DNA of 64,000 nucleotides. Source: Marmoricola sp. OAE513. Lineage in GTDB: Bacteria > Actinomycetota > Actinomycetes > Propionibacteriales > Nocardioidaceae. The notes under the pieces were generated by a model. That model made no database searches. It was not told the origin of the DNA and saw only the letters and a program-made list of their open reading frames with translations. Shown in pieces: positions 1 through 10,300 of this stretch. Position numbers and translations under genes: made by a program. Each line of letters starts with the position of its first letter. The first letter of the stretch is position 1. The stretch spans positions 1,860,001-1,924,000 of the forward strand of contig NZ_JBEPOC010000001.1 of assembly GCF_040546585.1 (NCBI RefSeq), in the 5' to 3' direction.

Positions 1-685
1 CTGCGATGCCGAGCGTCGACCCGATGCCGAGGAGCGCCTCGGCCCTGCCGGAGAACGCACCGTCGAGCTCCTCCCCGCGCGCCGGCCCGATCACGACCAG
101 GTAGCTGACCAGCACGACCACCGAGATGATGTTGTTCGCGATGGGCGCCCACATCATCGGGCCGAAGCTGCGCCGCGCGTTGAGCACCTGTCCGACGAGG
201 ACGAACATCCCGTAGAAGAACACCTGCGGCATGCAGTAGCGCGCGAAGGTCACCAGGGAGTCGAGCTCGGCGGAGCTGGACTCCTCGAAGAAGGACGGGT
301 CCACCAGCACCCGCATCACCAGCGGCGCTGCGACCACGAGCAGGACCGAGACGGCACCGAGGAACAGCACCGCCAGGGTGATCACCCGGTTGGTGTACGC
401 CGCGCCGCCGTCGGGGTCGTTCTTGATGGCTCGCACCAGCTGGGGCACCAGCACGGCGTTGAACACGCCGCCGGCCAGCAGGATGTAGAGCATGTTCGGG
501 ATCGTGTTGGCGATGTTGAAGATGTCGGCGTGCAGCTGGGTCCCGATCGCCGCCGCCAGCAACGTCGCGCGGACGAAACCGCTCAGCCGGGACACGATGG
601 TCCCGGCCGCCATCACCGCGCTCGATCCGAGGACCGTCGGCTCGGGTCTGTCCTCCGGATCCGGGCCGGGCGCGACGTGGCTCAT
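1..685 (-). CDS. murJ: MurJ lipid II flippase, N-terminal part (runs off the window)
   Basis: About 228 N-terminal codons of a polytopic membrane protein; the 3' end lies left of position 1. The translation has the MurJ/MviN start: a short polar leader, then AAGTIVSRLSGFVRATLLAA, followed by hydrophobic helices containing IANTIPNMLYILLAGGVFNA and the helix with RSFGPMMWAPIANNIIS. MurJ flips lipid II across the membrane for peptidoglycan synthesis. The ATG at 685-683 overlaps the stop of the DUF6049 gene as ATGA, so translation is probably coupled. In actinobacteria murJ usually follows a DUF6049-type gene and leads toward sigM, trxB and oriC, which suggests the origin lies to the left. Confidence 0.93.
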   Translation of the reverse strand, partial: MSHVAPGPDPEDRPEPTVLGSSAVMAAGTIVSRLSGFVRATLLAAAIGTQLHADIFNIANTIPNMLYILLAGGVFNAVLVPQLVRAIKNDPDGGAAYTNRVITLAVLFLGAVSVLLVVAAPLVMRVLVDPSFFEESSSAELDSLVTFARYCMPQVFFYGMFVLVGQVLNARRSFGPMMWAPIANNIISVVVLVSYLVVIGPARGEELDGAFSGRAEALLGIGSTLGIA

Positions 686-2814
686 GCACGCCGCCAGCGG
701 TGCTCGCGCAGACCCTTGCGGATCCGGCGGGCGATCATCACGACGAGCAGCAGACCCCCGGCGCCGAGGACTCCCCAGATCAACATGCCCACCTGGCTGG
801 TGCGCAGCCGGAAGCTGAGCGGGGTACCGAGCTCGGTGCCGTCCTCGGTGACCGGACTGAGCACCACCTCGGTGACGCCGATGTTGGAGGACTTCGCGTC
901 CAGGCGGAGCACGGTCCGCTCACCGGGGGCCATCCGGACCGGCTTGGTCGAGTCGATCCTGACGTCCGGGTCCGAGGTCTGGGGTTCGACGCCGACCTCG
1001 ATCGGCTGGTCGAGCCCGTTGACCAGGGTCACGGCCAGCGTTCCCGACCCGCCCGACAGGGTGACGAACTCGGTCCCGATCACCTCGACCTTCGCGAGCC
1101 GGTTGCGCATCCGCGTGTTGGTGGCGAGCACCTGCTGGCGGGCGAGCAGCTCCTCCTTGCGTGCGTGGTTCGAGACCGCGCTGAGGGCAGCGCCGGCGAG
1201 GTCGTGGGCGATCGTGTTCTCCGACTGCAGCAGGCTGGAGAGGACGGTCGTGGTCTGGGTCAGCGTGCGCGCGACCGTGATGTTGTCCAGCGGGACCTCG
1301 GCGCGGCGTACCGATCGCGGGTAGCCGAGGGTGGCGGTGAAGGTCGGCGTGGTCGAGTCGGTGGTCGGCGCGAGCGGCACCAGGTTCAGCCACGGCTGGT
1401 CGAAGGAGTTGAAGAAGTCGGCCAGCTCCCAGCCGGTGCCCGGGTCCCAGTCGTTCGGCAGCTGGACCACGAGCGGCGAGGTGGACCGCTCCGGGAGGCG
1501 CAGTGCGGCGTCAGCCAGGATCCGCTGCCGGTAGGCGAGGGCGTCCGTCGGCGAGGTCGGCCCCGGTCCGCCGTCGGCCACCTGGCTGTCGCTGAAGACC
1601 AGGTCCTGCTGCTCGGTGGTGCGCCACCGGGTCCGGGTGCGCGGCGCCGCGTGGTCCTCGACGAGGATCATCGACTCCTTCGGGACGGCCGCGAGCAGGT
1701 CGTCGTCGAACCAGCCGCCCGGCGGGGCGAGGGCCGGGACGGCCGGGATGTCGAGCGCGGTGAACGTCTGGGCGGCGAGCTTGTCGGCCAGCTTGAGGAG
1801 CGTCGGGCGACGGCGGGCCAGCGAGTTCGCGTCCGGGTCGGCGTACCCGAGGCCGAGGGTGGTGTGCGTCTGCGCGGCCGTGACGATGCGGCTGAGCCAG
1901 GTCTCGGCGTTGGCCCGGTCGATCGGCTCGAGCCGGTTCGAGGAGCGAGAGGTGGTCCCGCTGGGGGTTGAGGTGGGCTCGTCGTCGGGATCCTCGTCCT
2001 CGGCCTTGCCGAACGACAGCGGCTTGTTGTCGTCCTTGAGGTCGCTGACGGCGTCGACGACGGCCGGGTCGATCAGCAGGGTGGCCGGGTGCGTTCCGGC
2101 AGAGGCGATGAAGGAGGCCAGCCGACCCAGGCGACCCGTCGGGGCGAGCGAGCTCGACCAGCTGGTCGTGCCGAAGACGCGGCCGTCGGCGTCGCGGCGT
2201 ACTCGTTCGCGCACCGGGACCACGACGGAGACCGAGGTCTGCTCGTTGCTGCGGACGAGCGGGATGAACGTGCGGGCCCGGCCGAGGGTCTCGCGCGCGC
2301 CGCCCTGGGCGTTCTGGCCGAGCGCGTGCACGCCGATCCAGTAGACGCCCTGCTCCCCGGTGATCGCGGTCCCGATCAGGCTCTTGACCTTGAGCGCGAT
2401 CCGGAAGCCGGCCGTCTGGCCGGGGACCAGGTTGCCGATCGCGACGAACTCGTTCTGCTCCACCAGCCTGGTGCCGACCTCGGTCTCCGGGTCGGAGGCC
2501 GCCGCGGCGGCGAGCTGGTCGCGGGTGGTCATCGGGGAACGGCTGAGGAACGGGTGCACGTTGACCGCGTTCCAGGTGTCCTCGGAGTCGTTGGTGACCG
2601 TGCCGGCCAGGACCAGGGTGCCCTTGGTCCCGATGGCTGCCGGGCTGAGCCGGGCGAGGTGCACCGACAGCGCCGTGCTCCCGGTCGCGACCGGGTCGGC
2701 GGCGCGCGCCGGGGAGTCGGTGAGCAACGGTCCGACCAGGGCGGACAGCAGGGCGAGCAGCACCACCGCGAGAAGCCCGGGACGGCGTCCGGGCTGGCGT
2801 CGGGGCTGCTTCAC
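682..2814 (-). CDS. DUF6049 family secreted/membrane-anchored protein
   Basis: A 710-residue protein with an N-terminal Arg/Pro-rich leader, a hydrophobic signal segment (about residues 14-32, ending near ARAADP), a long extracytoplasmic region, and one C-terminal transmembrane helix (VGMLIWGVLGAGGLLLVVMI) followed by a basic tail. This is the architecture of the actinobacterial DUF6049 family (Rv3909 type) found beside murJ; its role is unknown and an envelope function is inferred from context. I chose the GTG at 2814 because the signal peptide starts there. TAGCAT lies 7 nt before it, consistent with a leaderless transcript. A much longer upstream reading frame would run into the cca gene and is unlikely. 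It is divergent from cca across 88 bp. Confidence 0.85.
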   Translation of the reverse strand: MKQPRRQPGRRPGLLAVVLLALLSALVGPLLTDSPARAADPVATGSTALSVHLARLSPAAIGTKGTLVLAGTVTNDSEDTWNAVNVHPFLSRSPMTTRDQLAAAAASDPETEVGTRLVEQNEFVAIGNLVPGQTAGFRIALKVKSLIGTAITGEQGVYWIGVHALGQNAQGGARETLGRARTFIPLVRSNEQTSVSVVVPVRERVRRDADGRVFGTTSWSSSLAPTGRLGRLASFIASAGTHPATLLIDPAVVDAVSDLKDDNKPLSFGKAEDEDPDDEPTSTPSGTTSRSSNRLEPIDRANAETWLSRIVTAAQTHTTLGLGYADPDANSLARRRPTLLKLADKLAAQTFTALDIPAVPALAPPGGWFDDDLLAAVPKESMILVEDHAAPRTRTRWRTTEQQDLVFSDSQVADGGPGPTSPTDALAYRQRILADAALRLPERSTSPLVVQLPNDWDPGTGWELADFFNSFDQPWLNLVPLAPTTDSTTPTFTATLGYPRSVRRAEVPLDNITVARTLTQTTTVLSSLLQSENTIAHDLAGAALSAVSNHARKEELLARQQVLATNTRMRNRLAKVEVIGTEFVTLSGGSGTLAVTLVNGLDQPIEVGVEPQTSDPDVRIDSTKPVRMAPGERTVLRLDAKSSNIGVTEVVLSPVTEDGTELGTPLSFRLRTSQVGMLIWGVLGAGGLLLVVMIARRIRKGLREHRWRRA

Positions 2815-2902
2815 ACCCGCGATGCTAACGACTTCTGCCCCGTCCTTCGTCCGTCGCAACCGGTGCGGGCAACCGGGTCCGTCGCAGATAGAGTGACGTC
2901 CC

Positions 2903-4354
2903 ATGTCCGCTGTGCCTCCTGACGGCCCTCTGCTGATGACGCAGGTCCAGGACCGTGCCGTCGCCGAGCTCCTCCGGATCGCACCGGTGATCGAGGAGCT
3001 CGGGGCCCGGTTCACGGCCGCCGGCGAGGAGATCGCCCTGGTCGGTGGGCCGGTCCGCGACGCGATGCTCGGCCGGCTCCAGAACGACCTGGACTTCACC
3101 ACCTCGGCCCGCCCCGAGGTCACCGAGCGCCTGGTCCGCGGGTGGGCCGACGCCGTGTGGGACATCGGCCGCGACTTCGGCACGATCGGTTGCCGGTACG
3201 GCGACTGGCAGCTGGAGATCACCACCTACCGCTCCGAGGCCTACGACGCCTCGAGCCGCAAGCCGGAGGTGTCCTACGGCGACTCCCTGGCCGGGGACCT
3301 GGTGCGTCGCGACTTCACCGTGAACGCGATGGCGCTCCGCCTGCCCGGCCGCGAGCTCGAGGACCCGTACGGCGGCATCGTCGACCTCGCGCACCGGGTG
3401 CTGCGGACACCGGGTCGCCCTGAGGACTCCTTCAGCGACGACCCGTTGCGGATGATGCGTGCGGCCCGGTTCGCCTCCCAGCTCGGTTTCACGGTCGCGC
3501 CCGAGGTCAGGGCTGCGATGACGGACATGGCCGAGCGGATCACGATCATCTCCGCCGAGCGGGTGCGCGACGAGCTGGTGAAGCTGATCTGCTCGCCGAC
3601 CCCGCGCACCGGTCTGCTTCTCCTGGTGGAGACCGGACTGGCGCAGCACGTGCTGCCCGAGCTGCCGGCGCTGATGCTCGAGCGCGACGAGCACCACCGG
3701 CACAAGGACGTCTACGAGCACACGCTCACGGTGCTCGAGCAGTCGATCGACCTGGAACACCGACTGCCCGGCGAAGGTCCGGACTTCATCTCACGCTTCG
3801 CCGCGCTGATGCACGACGTCGGCAAGCCACGGACCCGCAAGCTCGTCGGCGACGGCACCGTCACGTTCCACCACCACGACGTGGTCGGCGCGAAGATCAC
3901 CCGGAAGCGGATGCAGGCGCTGAAGTTCTCGAACGACGAGATCAACGACGTCAGCACGCTGGTCGAGCTGCACCTGCGGTTCCACGGGTACGGCGACGGT
4001 CAGTGGACCGACTCCGCCGTACGCCGCTACGTCCGGGACGCCGGTCCGCTGCTGGACCGGCTGCACGTGCTGACCCGCGCCGACTGCACCACGCGCAACC
4101 AGCGCAAGGCCGAGCGGCTCAGCCGGACCTACGACGAGCTGGAGGAGCGGATCGCGCGGCTCTCGGAGGAGGAGGAGCTCGCCTCGATCCGACCCGACCT
4201 CGACGGCAACCAGATCATGGAGATCCTGGGCATCCCCGCCGGGCGCCAGGTCGGCGAGGCGTACAAGTTCCTGCTCGAGCTGCGGCTCGACAACGGACCG
4301 ATGAGCTACGACGACGCCAAGGCCGCTCTGCTGGAGTGGGCCGCCGCCACCTAG
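2903..4354 (+). CDS. cca: CCA tRNA nucleotidyltransferase (class II)
   Basis: A 483-residue enzyme that adds or repairs the 3' CCA of tRNA. Visible motifs are the nucleotidyltransferase loop LVGGPVRDAMLG followed by the carboxylate pair in NDLDF, the RRDFTVNAMA motif, the RMMRAARFASQLGF segment of the neck, and a C-terminal HD domain with ALMHDVGKP. The ATG at 2903 is preceded by TAGAGT 8 nt upstream, so the mRNA is probably leaderless. The neighbour to the left is DUF6049-murJ, as in other actinobacteria; the usual MutT4-type gene is absent. The stop codon shares the tetranucleotide CTAG with the stop of the convergent Ig-repeat gene. Confidence 0.96.
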   Translation: MSAVPPDGPLLMTQVQDRAVAELLRIAPVIEELGARFTAAGEEIALVGGPVRDAMLGRLQNDLDFTTSARPEVTERLVRGWADAVWDIGRDFGTIGCRYGDWQLEITTYRSEAYDASSRKPEVSYGDSLAGDLVRRDFTVNAMALRLPGRELEDPYGGIVDLAHRVLRTPGRPEDSFSDDPLRMMRAARFASQLGFTVAPEVRAAMTDMAERITIISAERVRDELVKLICSPTPRTGLLLLVETGLAQHVLPELPALMLERDEHHRHKDVYEHTLTVLEQSIDLEHRLPGEGPDFISRFAALMHDVGKPRTRKLVGDGTVTFHHHDVVGAKITRKRMQALKFSNDEINDVSTLVELHLRFHGYGDGQWTDSAVRRYVRDAGPLLDRLHVLTRADCTTRNQRKAERLSRTYDELEERIARLSEEEELASIRPDLDGNQIMEILGIPAGRQVGEAYKFLLELRLDNGPMSYDDAKAALLEWAAAT

Positions 4355-7300
4355 GCCGGGTCGATCGTCAGGCTGACGTTCTTCGGGGTCGCCGCCAGCC
4401 CCGTGCTGGTCTGGGTGAACCGGAGCGTCACGGTGGCGGTGCCCTGGGACGTCGGGGTCCCGGTGATCTCGCCGGTGTCCTCGTCGATGTCCAGCCCGGC
4501 GGGTAGGCCGCTGGTCGCGGTCCACTTCCCTACCGGGTCGCCCTGGGCGTGCACGGTCTGGTCGTAACCCACCCCGACCTGACCGTTCGGCAACGTCGAG
4601 GTGGTGATCACCGGCGCGTCGGCCTCGTCGACGACCAGCGCGATCGTCTTGCCGGCGGCGGTCTGGCCGTTGACCGTGTAGCCGATCACGACGTTGGTGC
4701 TGCCGACCGTGGTCGGTGTGCCGGTGATCGCGCCCGTGCTCGCGTTCAACGAGAGGCCGTCGGGCAGCGGGGACGCCGTCCAGGTTCCGTTCTGGGTGCC
4801 GTCGAGGGTGAACGAGTACGCCTCGGTGCGGGTCGCGTGCGGGAGCGAGGCCGTGGTGATGACCGGCTTGACGGCGAGCGTGAGGGTCTTGGTCGCCGAG
4901 GTCTGGCCGTTGACCGTGTAGGTGATGGCGACATTCGTCGACCCGGCCGCCGTCGGGGTGCCGGACAGCTCCCCGGTGCTGGCGTCGATGCTGATCCCGG
5001 CCGGGCGCGGGGTGGCGGTCCAGGTCCCCCCGGTGCCTCCGGCCGCGGCCAGCGTCACCGAGTACGCCGTCCCGGTGGCGGCCGGGGCCAGCGAGGCCGT
5101 GGTGACCGTGGGCTTCACCGCCAGCGCGATCGTCTTGCCCGCCGAGGTCTGGCCGTTGACGGTGTAGGCGACCACCACGTTCGTCGTTCCCGCTGCGGTG
5201 GGGGTGCCGGACAGCTCCCCGGTGCTCGCGTTGATCGCGATGCCGGCCGGGCGCGGGGTGGCGGTCCAGGTACCGCCGGTGCCGCCGTTGGCGGTGAGGC
5301 TGTCGGAGTAGGCCGATCCGACGGTGCCGGTGTCGAGCGAGGTGCTCGTCACGACCGGCTTCACCGCGAGCACGAGGGTCTTCTGGGTGGCGGACAGTCC
5401 GGTGCTGGTCTGGGTGAAGTTGATGACGACGTTGGTCGAGCCGGCCGTGGTCGGCGTCCCGGTGATCGCGCCGGTGGACGTGTTGAGGTTCAGGCCGTCC
5501 GGCAGCGGGGTGGCCGACCAGGTGCCCGCGGGGTTGCCGGTCGCGGTCAGGGTGAAGGAGTACGCGGTCCCGACGGTCCCGGGGTCGAGCGTGCTCGTGG
5601 TGATGACCGGGGCGGGCGCCTCGTTGACGGTGATCGACACCGTCCGGGTCACCTGCGGTGCACCACCGTTGGCGGTCTGGGTGAACTTGAGGACCACGTC
5701 GTTCGAGGTGCCCACGGCGCTCGGGGTCCCCGTGATCGCGCCGCCGTTGCTGATGCTCAGACCGGCGGGGAGGTTGTCGGCCGCCCAGGTGCCGGCAGGG
5801 GTGCCGACGGCTGCGGCCTGGGTGTTGTAGGAGAGCGTCCGGGTCGCGTCGGGGAGGGCGGCGGTGGAGATCGCTGCGTTGACGACGAGGTTGAGTGTCT
5901 TGGTGTCGGCGGACAGTCCGGTGCTGGTCTGGGTGAATCCGACGACCACCGCGGTCGTGCCGGATGCGGTCGGGGTCCCGGTGATCGCACCGGTGCTCTG
6001 GTTGAGCGACAGGCCGGCGGGCAGCGGGCTCGCTGTCCAGGTGCCCGCCGGGTTCCCGGTGGCCGTCAACGTGACCGAGTAGCCGGAGGTGTTGACCGTG
6101 CCTGCGGGAAGAGCGTTGGTGCTGATCACGGGCTCGGCCGCCTCGACGACCTGCAGGCTGACGTTGCGGGTCACCTGCGGCGCGCCGCCGTTGGCGGTCT
6201 GGGTGAACTTCAGCGTGACCGTCTTGGTCTGCACGGTCGTCGGGGTGCCGGAGATGACGCCGGCGTTGCTGATGCTCAGGCCGTCGGGGAGGTTGTCGGC
6301 CGCCCAGGTGCCGGCCGGCGTACCGACGGCGGCGACCTGGGTGCTCGGGTAGGCGATCGTCCGGGTGCCGCTGGGCAGCGTGCTCGTCGAGATCGCCGCG
6401 TTCACCACCAGGCTCAGGTTCTTGGTGTGCGAGAGACCGCTGCTGGTCTGGGTGAACTTGAGCGCGACGGTGTAGGTGCCCGACGCGGTCGGCGTGCCCG
6501 AGAGGACACCGGTGCTTCCCGCGACACTGACGCCGTTGGGCAGCCCCGTTGCCGACCAGGTGCCGGCCGCGGGGCCGGTGGTGGTGACCGCCGGGGTGTT
6601 GCTCGTGTAGCTCTGGCCCACGTCGGCGGCGGTCAGGCTGGTCGTGGTGATGCTCGGTCCGGCGACCTCGAGGACCGTGATCGCGACGGTGCGCGTCACC
6701 TGCGGCGCACCGCCGTTGCCGGACTGGGTGAATTTGAGGGCGACGTTGTTGGTCGTGCCGACCGTGGTCGGCGTCCCGGTGATGAGACCGCCGGCGCTGA
6801 TGCTCAAGCCGGCGGGGAGGTTGTCGGCCGCCCAGGTGCCCGCCGGCGTACCGACGGCTGCGGCCTGGGTGCTGTAGGAGAGCGTCCGGGTCGCGTCGGG
6901 CAGCGTGCTCGTCGTGATCGCCGCGTTGACGAGCAGGTTGAGGGTCTTGGGCGTCGCCGCGACTCCGGTGGACGTCTGGGTGAAGCCGATCTGCACCGCG
7001 GTGGTGCCGGACGCGGTCGGCGTGCCGGTGATGGCGCCGGTGCCGGCGTTCAGGGAGAGCCCGGCCGGGAGCGGTGACGCCGTCCAGGTGCCGGCGGGGT
7101 TCCCGGTGGCAGTCAGCGTGGTGGAGTAGCCGCTCACGTTGACCGAGCCCGAGGGCAGCGAGCCGGTGCTGATCACGGGGGCAGCTGCCTGGACGACCTG
7201 GAGGGTGAGGGTCTTGGAGGTCGCGGCCAGGCCGGTGCTGGTCTGGGTGAACCCGATGACGACGTCCACGCTCTGCACGGTGGTCGGGGTGCCGGAGATG

Positions 7301-10300
7301 ACGCCGGTGCTCTCGTCCAGGTTCAGTCCGTCCGGGAGCGGTGACGCGGTCCAGGTGCCGGCGGGGTTGCCGGTGACGAGGAGCTTGAACGAGTACGCCG
7401 AGACCCGGGTGCCGTTGGGCAGGGACGTCGTGCTGATCACCGGCTTGGCGGCCTCGTTGACGACCAGGGCCAGCGTCTTGCCGGCCGCAGCGACACCGTT
7501 GCGGGTGAATCCGATGACGACGTTGGTCGACCCGACGGTCGTCGGTGTCCCGGTGATCGCACCCGTCGACGGGTTCAGGGTGAGGCCGTCCGGGAGCGGC
7601 GACGCGGTCCAGGTCCCCGCGCCGCCGGCAGCGACACCGAGCGTGACCGAGTACGGCGAGACGCGGGTGCCGGCCGGGAGCGAGCTCGTGCTGATGACCG
7701 GCCTGACCACGAGTGCGAGGGTCTTGGTCGTCGCGGCGACGTTGTTGCGGGTGAACCCGATGACGACGTTGGTCGTCCCGGCGTCGGTCGGAGCGCCGGT
7801 GATGGCACCGGTGGTCTCGTTCAGGGTCAGGCCCGCCGGCAGCGGGCTCGCCGTCCAGGTCCCCGTCCCGGTGGCACCCAGCGTGACCGAGTACGACGCG
7901 CCCACGGCTCCCTCGGACAGCGAGGTCGTGGTGATGACCGGCTTCACGTCGAGCGGCAGGTTCTTGGTGCTGGCCGCGACGCCGTCGCTGGTGAACCCGA
8001 TGACGACGTTGTTCTTGCCGGCCTCGGTCGGCGTACCGGAGATGACGCCTGTGCTGGCGTCCAGGTTCAGCCCGTCGGGCAGGGGTGCTGCGGTCCAGGT
8101 GCCCGCCCCGCCGGTGGCGGCCAGCGTCACCGAGTACGCGACGCCGTCGGAGGCACCGGGCAGCGAGGTCGTGGTGATGATCGGCTTCACGGCCAGCGCG
8201 AGCGTCTTCGTCGCGGAGTCGACGCCGCCCCGGTTCAGGCCGATGACGACGTTGGTGGTGCCGGCCGCGGTCGGTGTACCGGAGATGACACCGGTGCCCG
8301 CGTTCAGGGACAGCCCGGCCGGGAGCGGCGCGGCAGTCCAGGTGCCGTTGCTGCCGCCGTTGGCGGCCAGGGTGACCGAGTACGCCGCCCCGACGGTGGC
8401 GTCGGGCAGGGTGCCGGTGCCGATCACGGCCCTGATCACCAGCGGCAGCGTCTTGGTCGCCGAGGTCAGACCGCTGCTCGTCTTCTTGAAGGCGATCGCG
8501 ACGTTGGTGGTGCCGGCGGTGGTCGGCGTACCGGAGATGACGCCGGTGTCCTTGTTGAGCGCGAGCCCGGCCGGGAGCGGCGCGGCGGTCCAGGTGCCGG
8601 TCTGGTTGTTGTCCAGCGCCTTGAGGTCGAGCGAGTAGTTGGCGCCCGCGCTCCCCGGCAGCAGGCTGGTCTGCTCGATGCCCGGCAGCACCGTCAGGGT
8701 GATCGTCTTGACCGCGGCGTCTACGTTCGTGCTCGATTGCTTGAAGCCGATCTGGACGCTGGTCGCTCCCGAGGTCGTCGGGGTGCCGGAGATGACGCCC
8801 GTGCTGGTGTTCAGGGACAGGCCGGCCGGCAGGGTGCTCGTCGACCACGTGCCCGCGGGGTTGCCGGTGGCGGTCAGCGTCGTCGTGTACGCCGACCCGA
8901 CGGTGGCGGTCGGCAGCGACGAGGTGGCGATGACCGGCGGGTCGGCCTGGAGGATCTTCAGCGCGAGGGCCTTGGTCCCGGTGACGCCCGTGCTCGCCTG
9001 GGTGAAGGTCAGCGTGACGGTGCCGTCGAAGAGGACGGTGGGCGTCCCGAGGATCTCACCGCTGCCTGCGTCGATCGAGAGCCCACTGGGGAGCCCGGTC
9101 GCGCCCCAGCTCCCGGCAGGGTTGCCCGTGACGCTCGGGGTGAACGAGTACTGCGTCAGCCGCTTGCCGCTGGGCAGCGACGTCGTGCTGATCACCGGGG
9201 GGTCGGCCTGGACGACCTGCAGGGGGACGGTCCTGCTGGCGGAGACGCCGGTGCTGGTCTGGGTGAAGGTGAGCACGACGTTGGTGGTGCCGACGGTCGT
9301 GGGGGTACCCGAGACGACGCCGGTGCCGGAGTCGACGGAGAGGCCGGGGGGCAGCGGGCTGGCCGCCCAGGTTCCTCCGGCGGTGCCGGTCACGGTTGCG
9401 GCCAGCGTCACCGAGTACGGCGAGAGACGCTTCGCGCTGGGCAGGGTGCTCGTGGTGACGACGGGCGCGGGCGCCTCGTCGACGTGCAGCTTCATGGTGT
9501 GCGGCACCGCGGCGACACCGGTGCTGGTCTGGGTGAAGTTGACGGTGACGTCGGTGTCGCCGATCGTCGTCGGCGAGCCGGTGATCTTGCCGGTCGAGGC
9601 CTCCAGCGAGAGCCCGTCGGGCAGCGGTGCCGCGGTCCAGGTGCCGGGCGGGTTGCCCTGCGCGGTGAGGGTCACGGAGTAGGGGCGGGTGCGGTTCCCG
9701 CTCGCGAGCGCGTTGGTGGTGATCACCGGCGCGGGCGCCTGGTTGACCGTGATGCCGACGGTCTTCGGGGGCGAGGTGTCCCCGTTGCTCGTGCGCGTGA
9801 ACTGCACCTCGGTCGCGGTGAACTGGACGGTCGTCGGGGTGCCGGAGATGACGCCGGTGCTCGGGTTCAGCGAGAGTCCGGCCGGGAGCGGGCTCGCGGT
9901 CCAGGTGCCGGTGTACCCGTCGATGGTGGTGAGCCTCGCCGAGTAGGGGACGGTCCGGGTGGCCGTGGGGAGGGTCTGCGTCGCGACCACCGGGGTCGTC
10001 GACACGGTGACCGTCGGCGACACCGCGGCGGCGTTGTTCCCGGCGTTCGGGACCGAGATCCGGATCGGGGTCGTGGGCCCGACCGCGACGACCTTGTTGA
10101 AGGTGCCGTCGGCAGCGAGCGCCGTGGTGGTGATGTTGGTCCAGGTGCCGTTGAAGTTCTTCTGCACCGCGACGAGGGTGTTCCGCACGAACGGCTTGAC
10201 CGTGCCGGTCAGGGTCGTGCTCGACCCGGCCGGGATCAGCGTCGGGTTCGCGACCAGGGTGACGGTGGTCCTGTTCAGCGCCCGGACGCTGACCGTGCGC

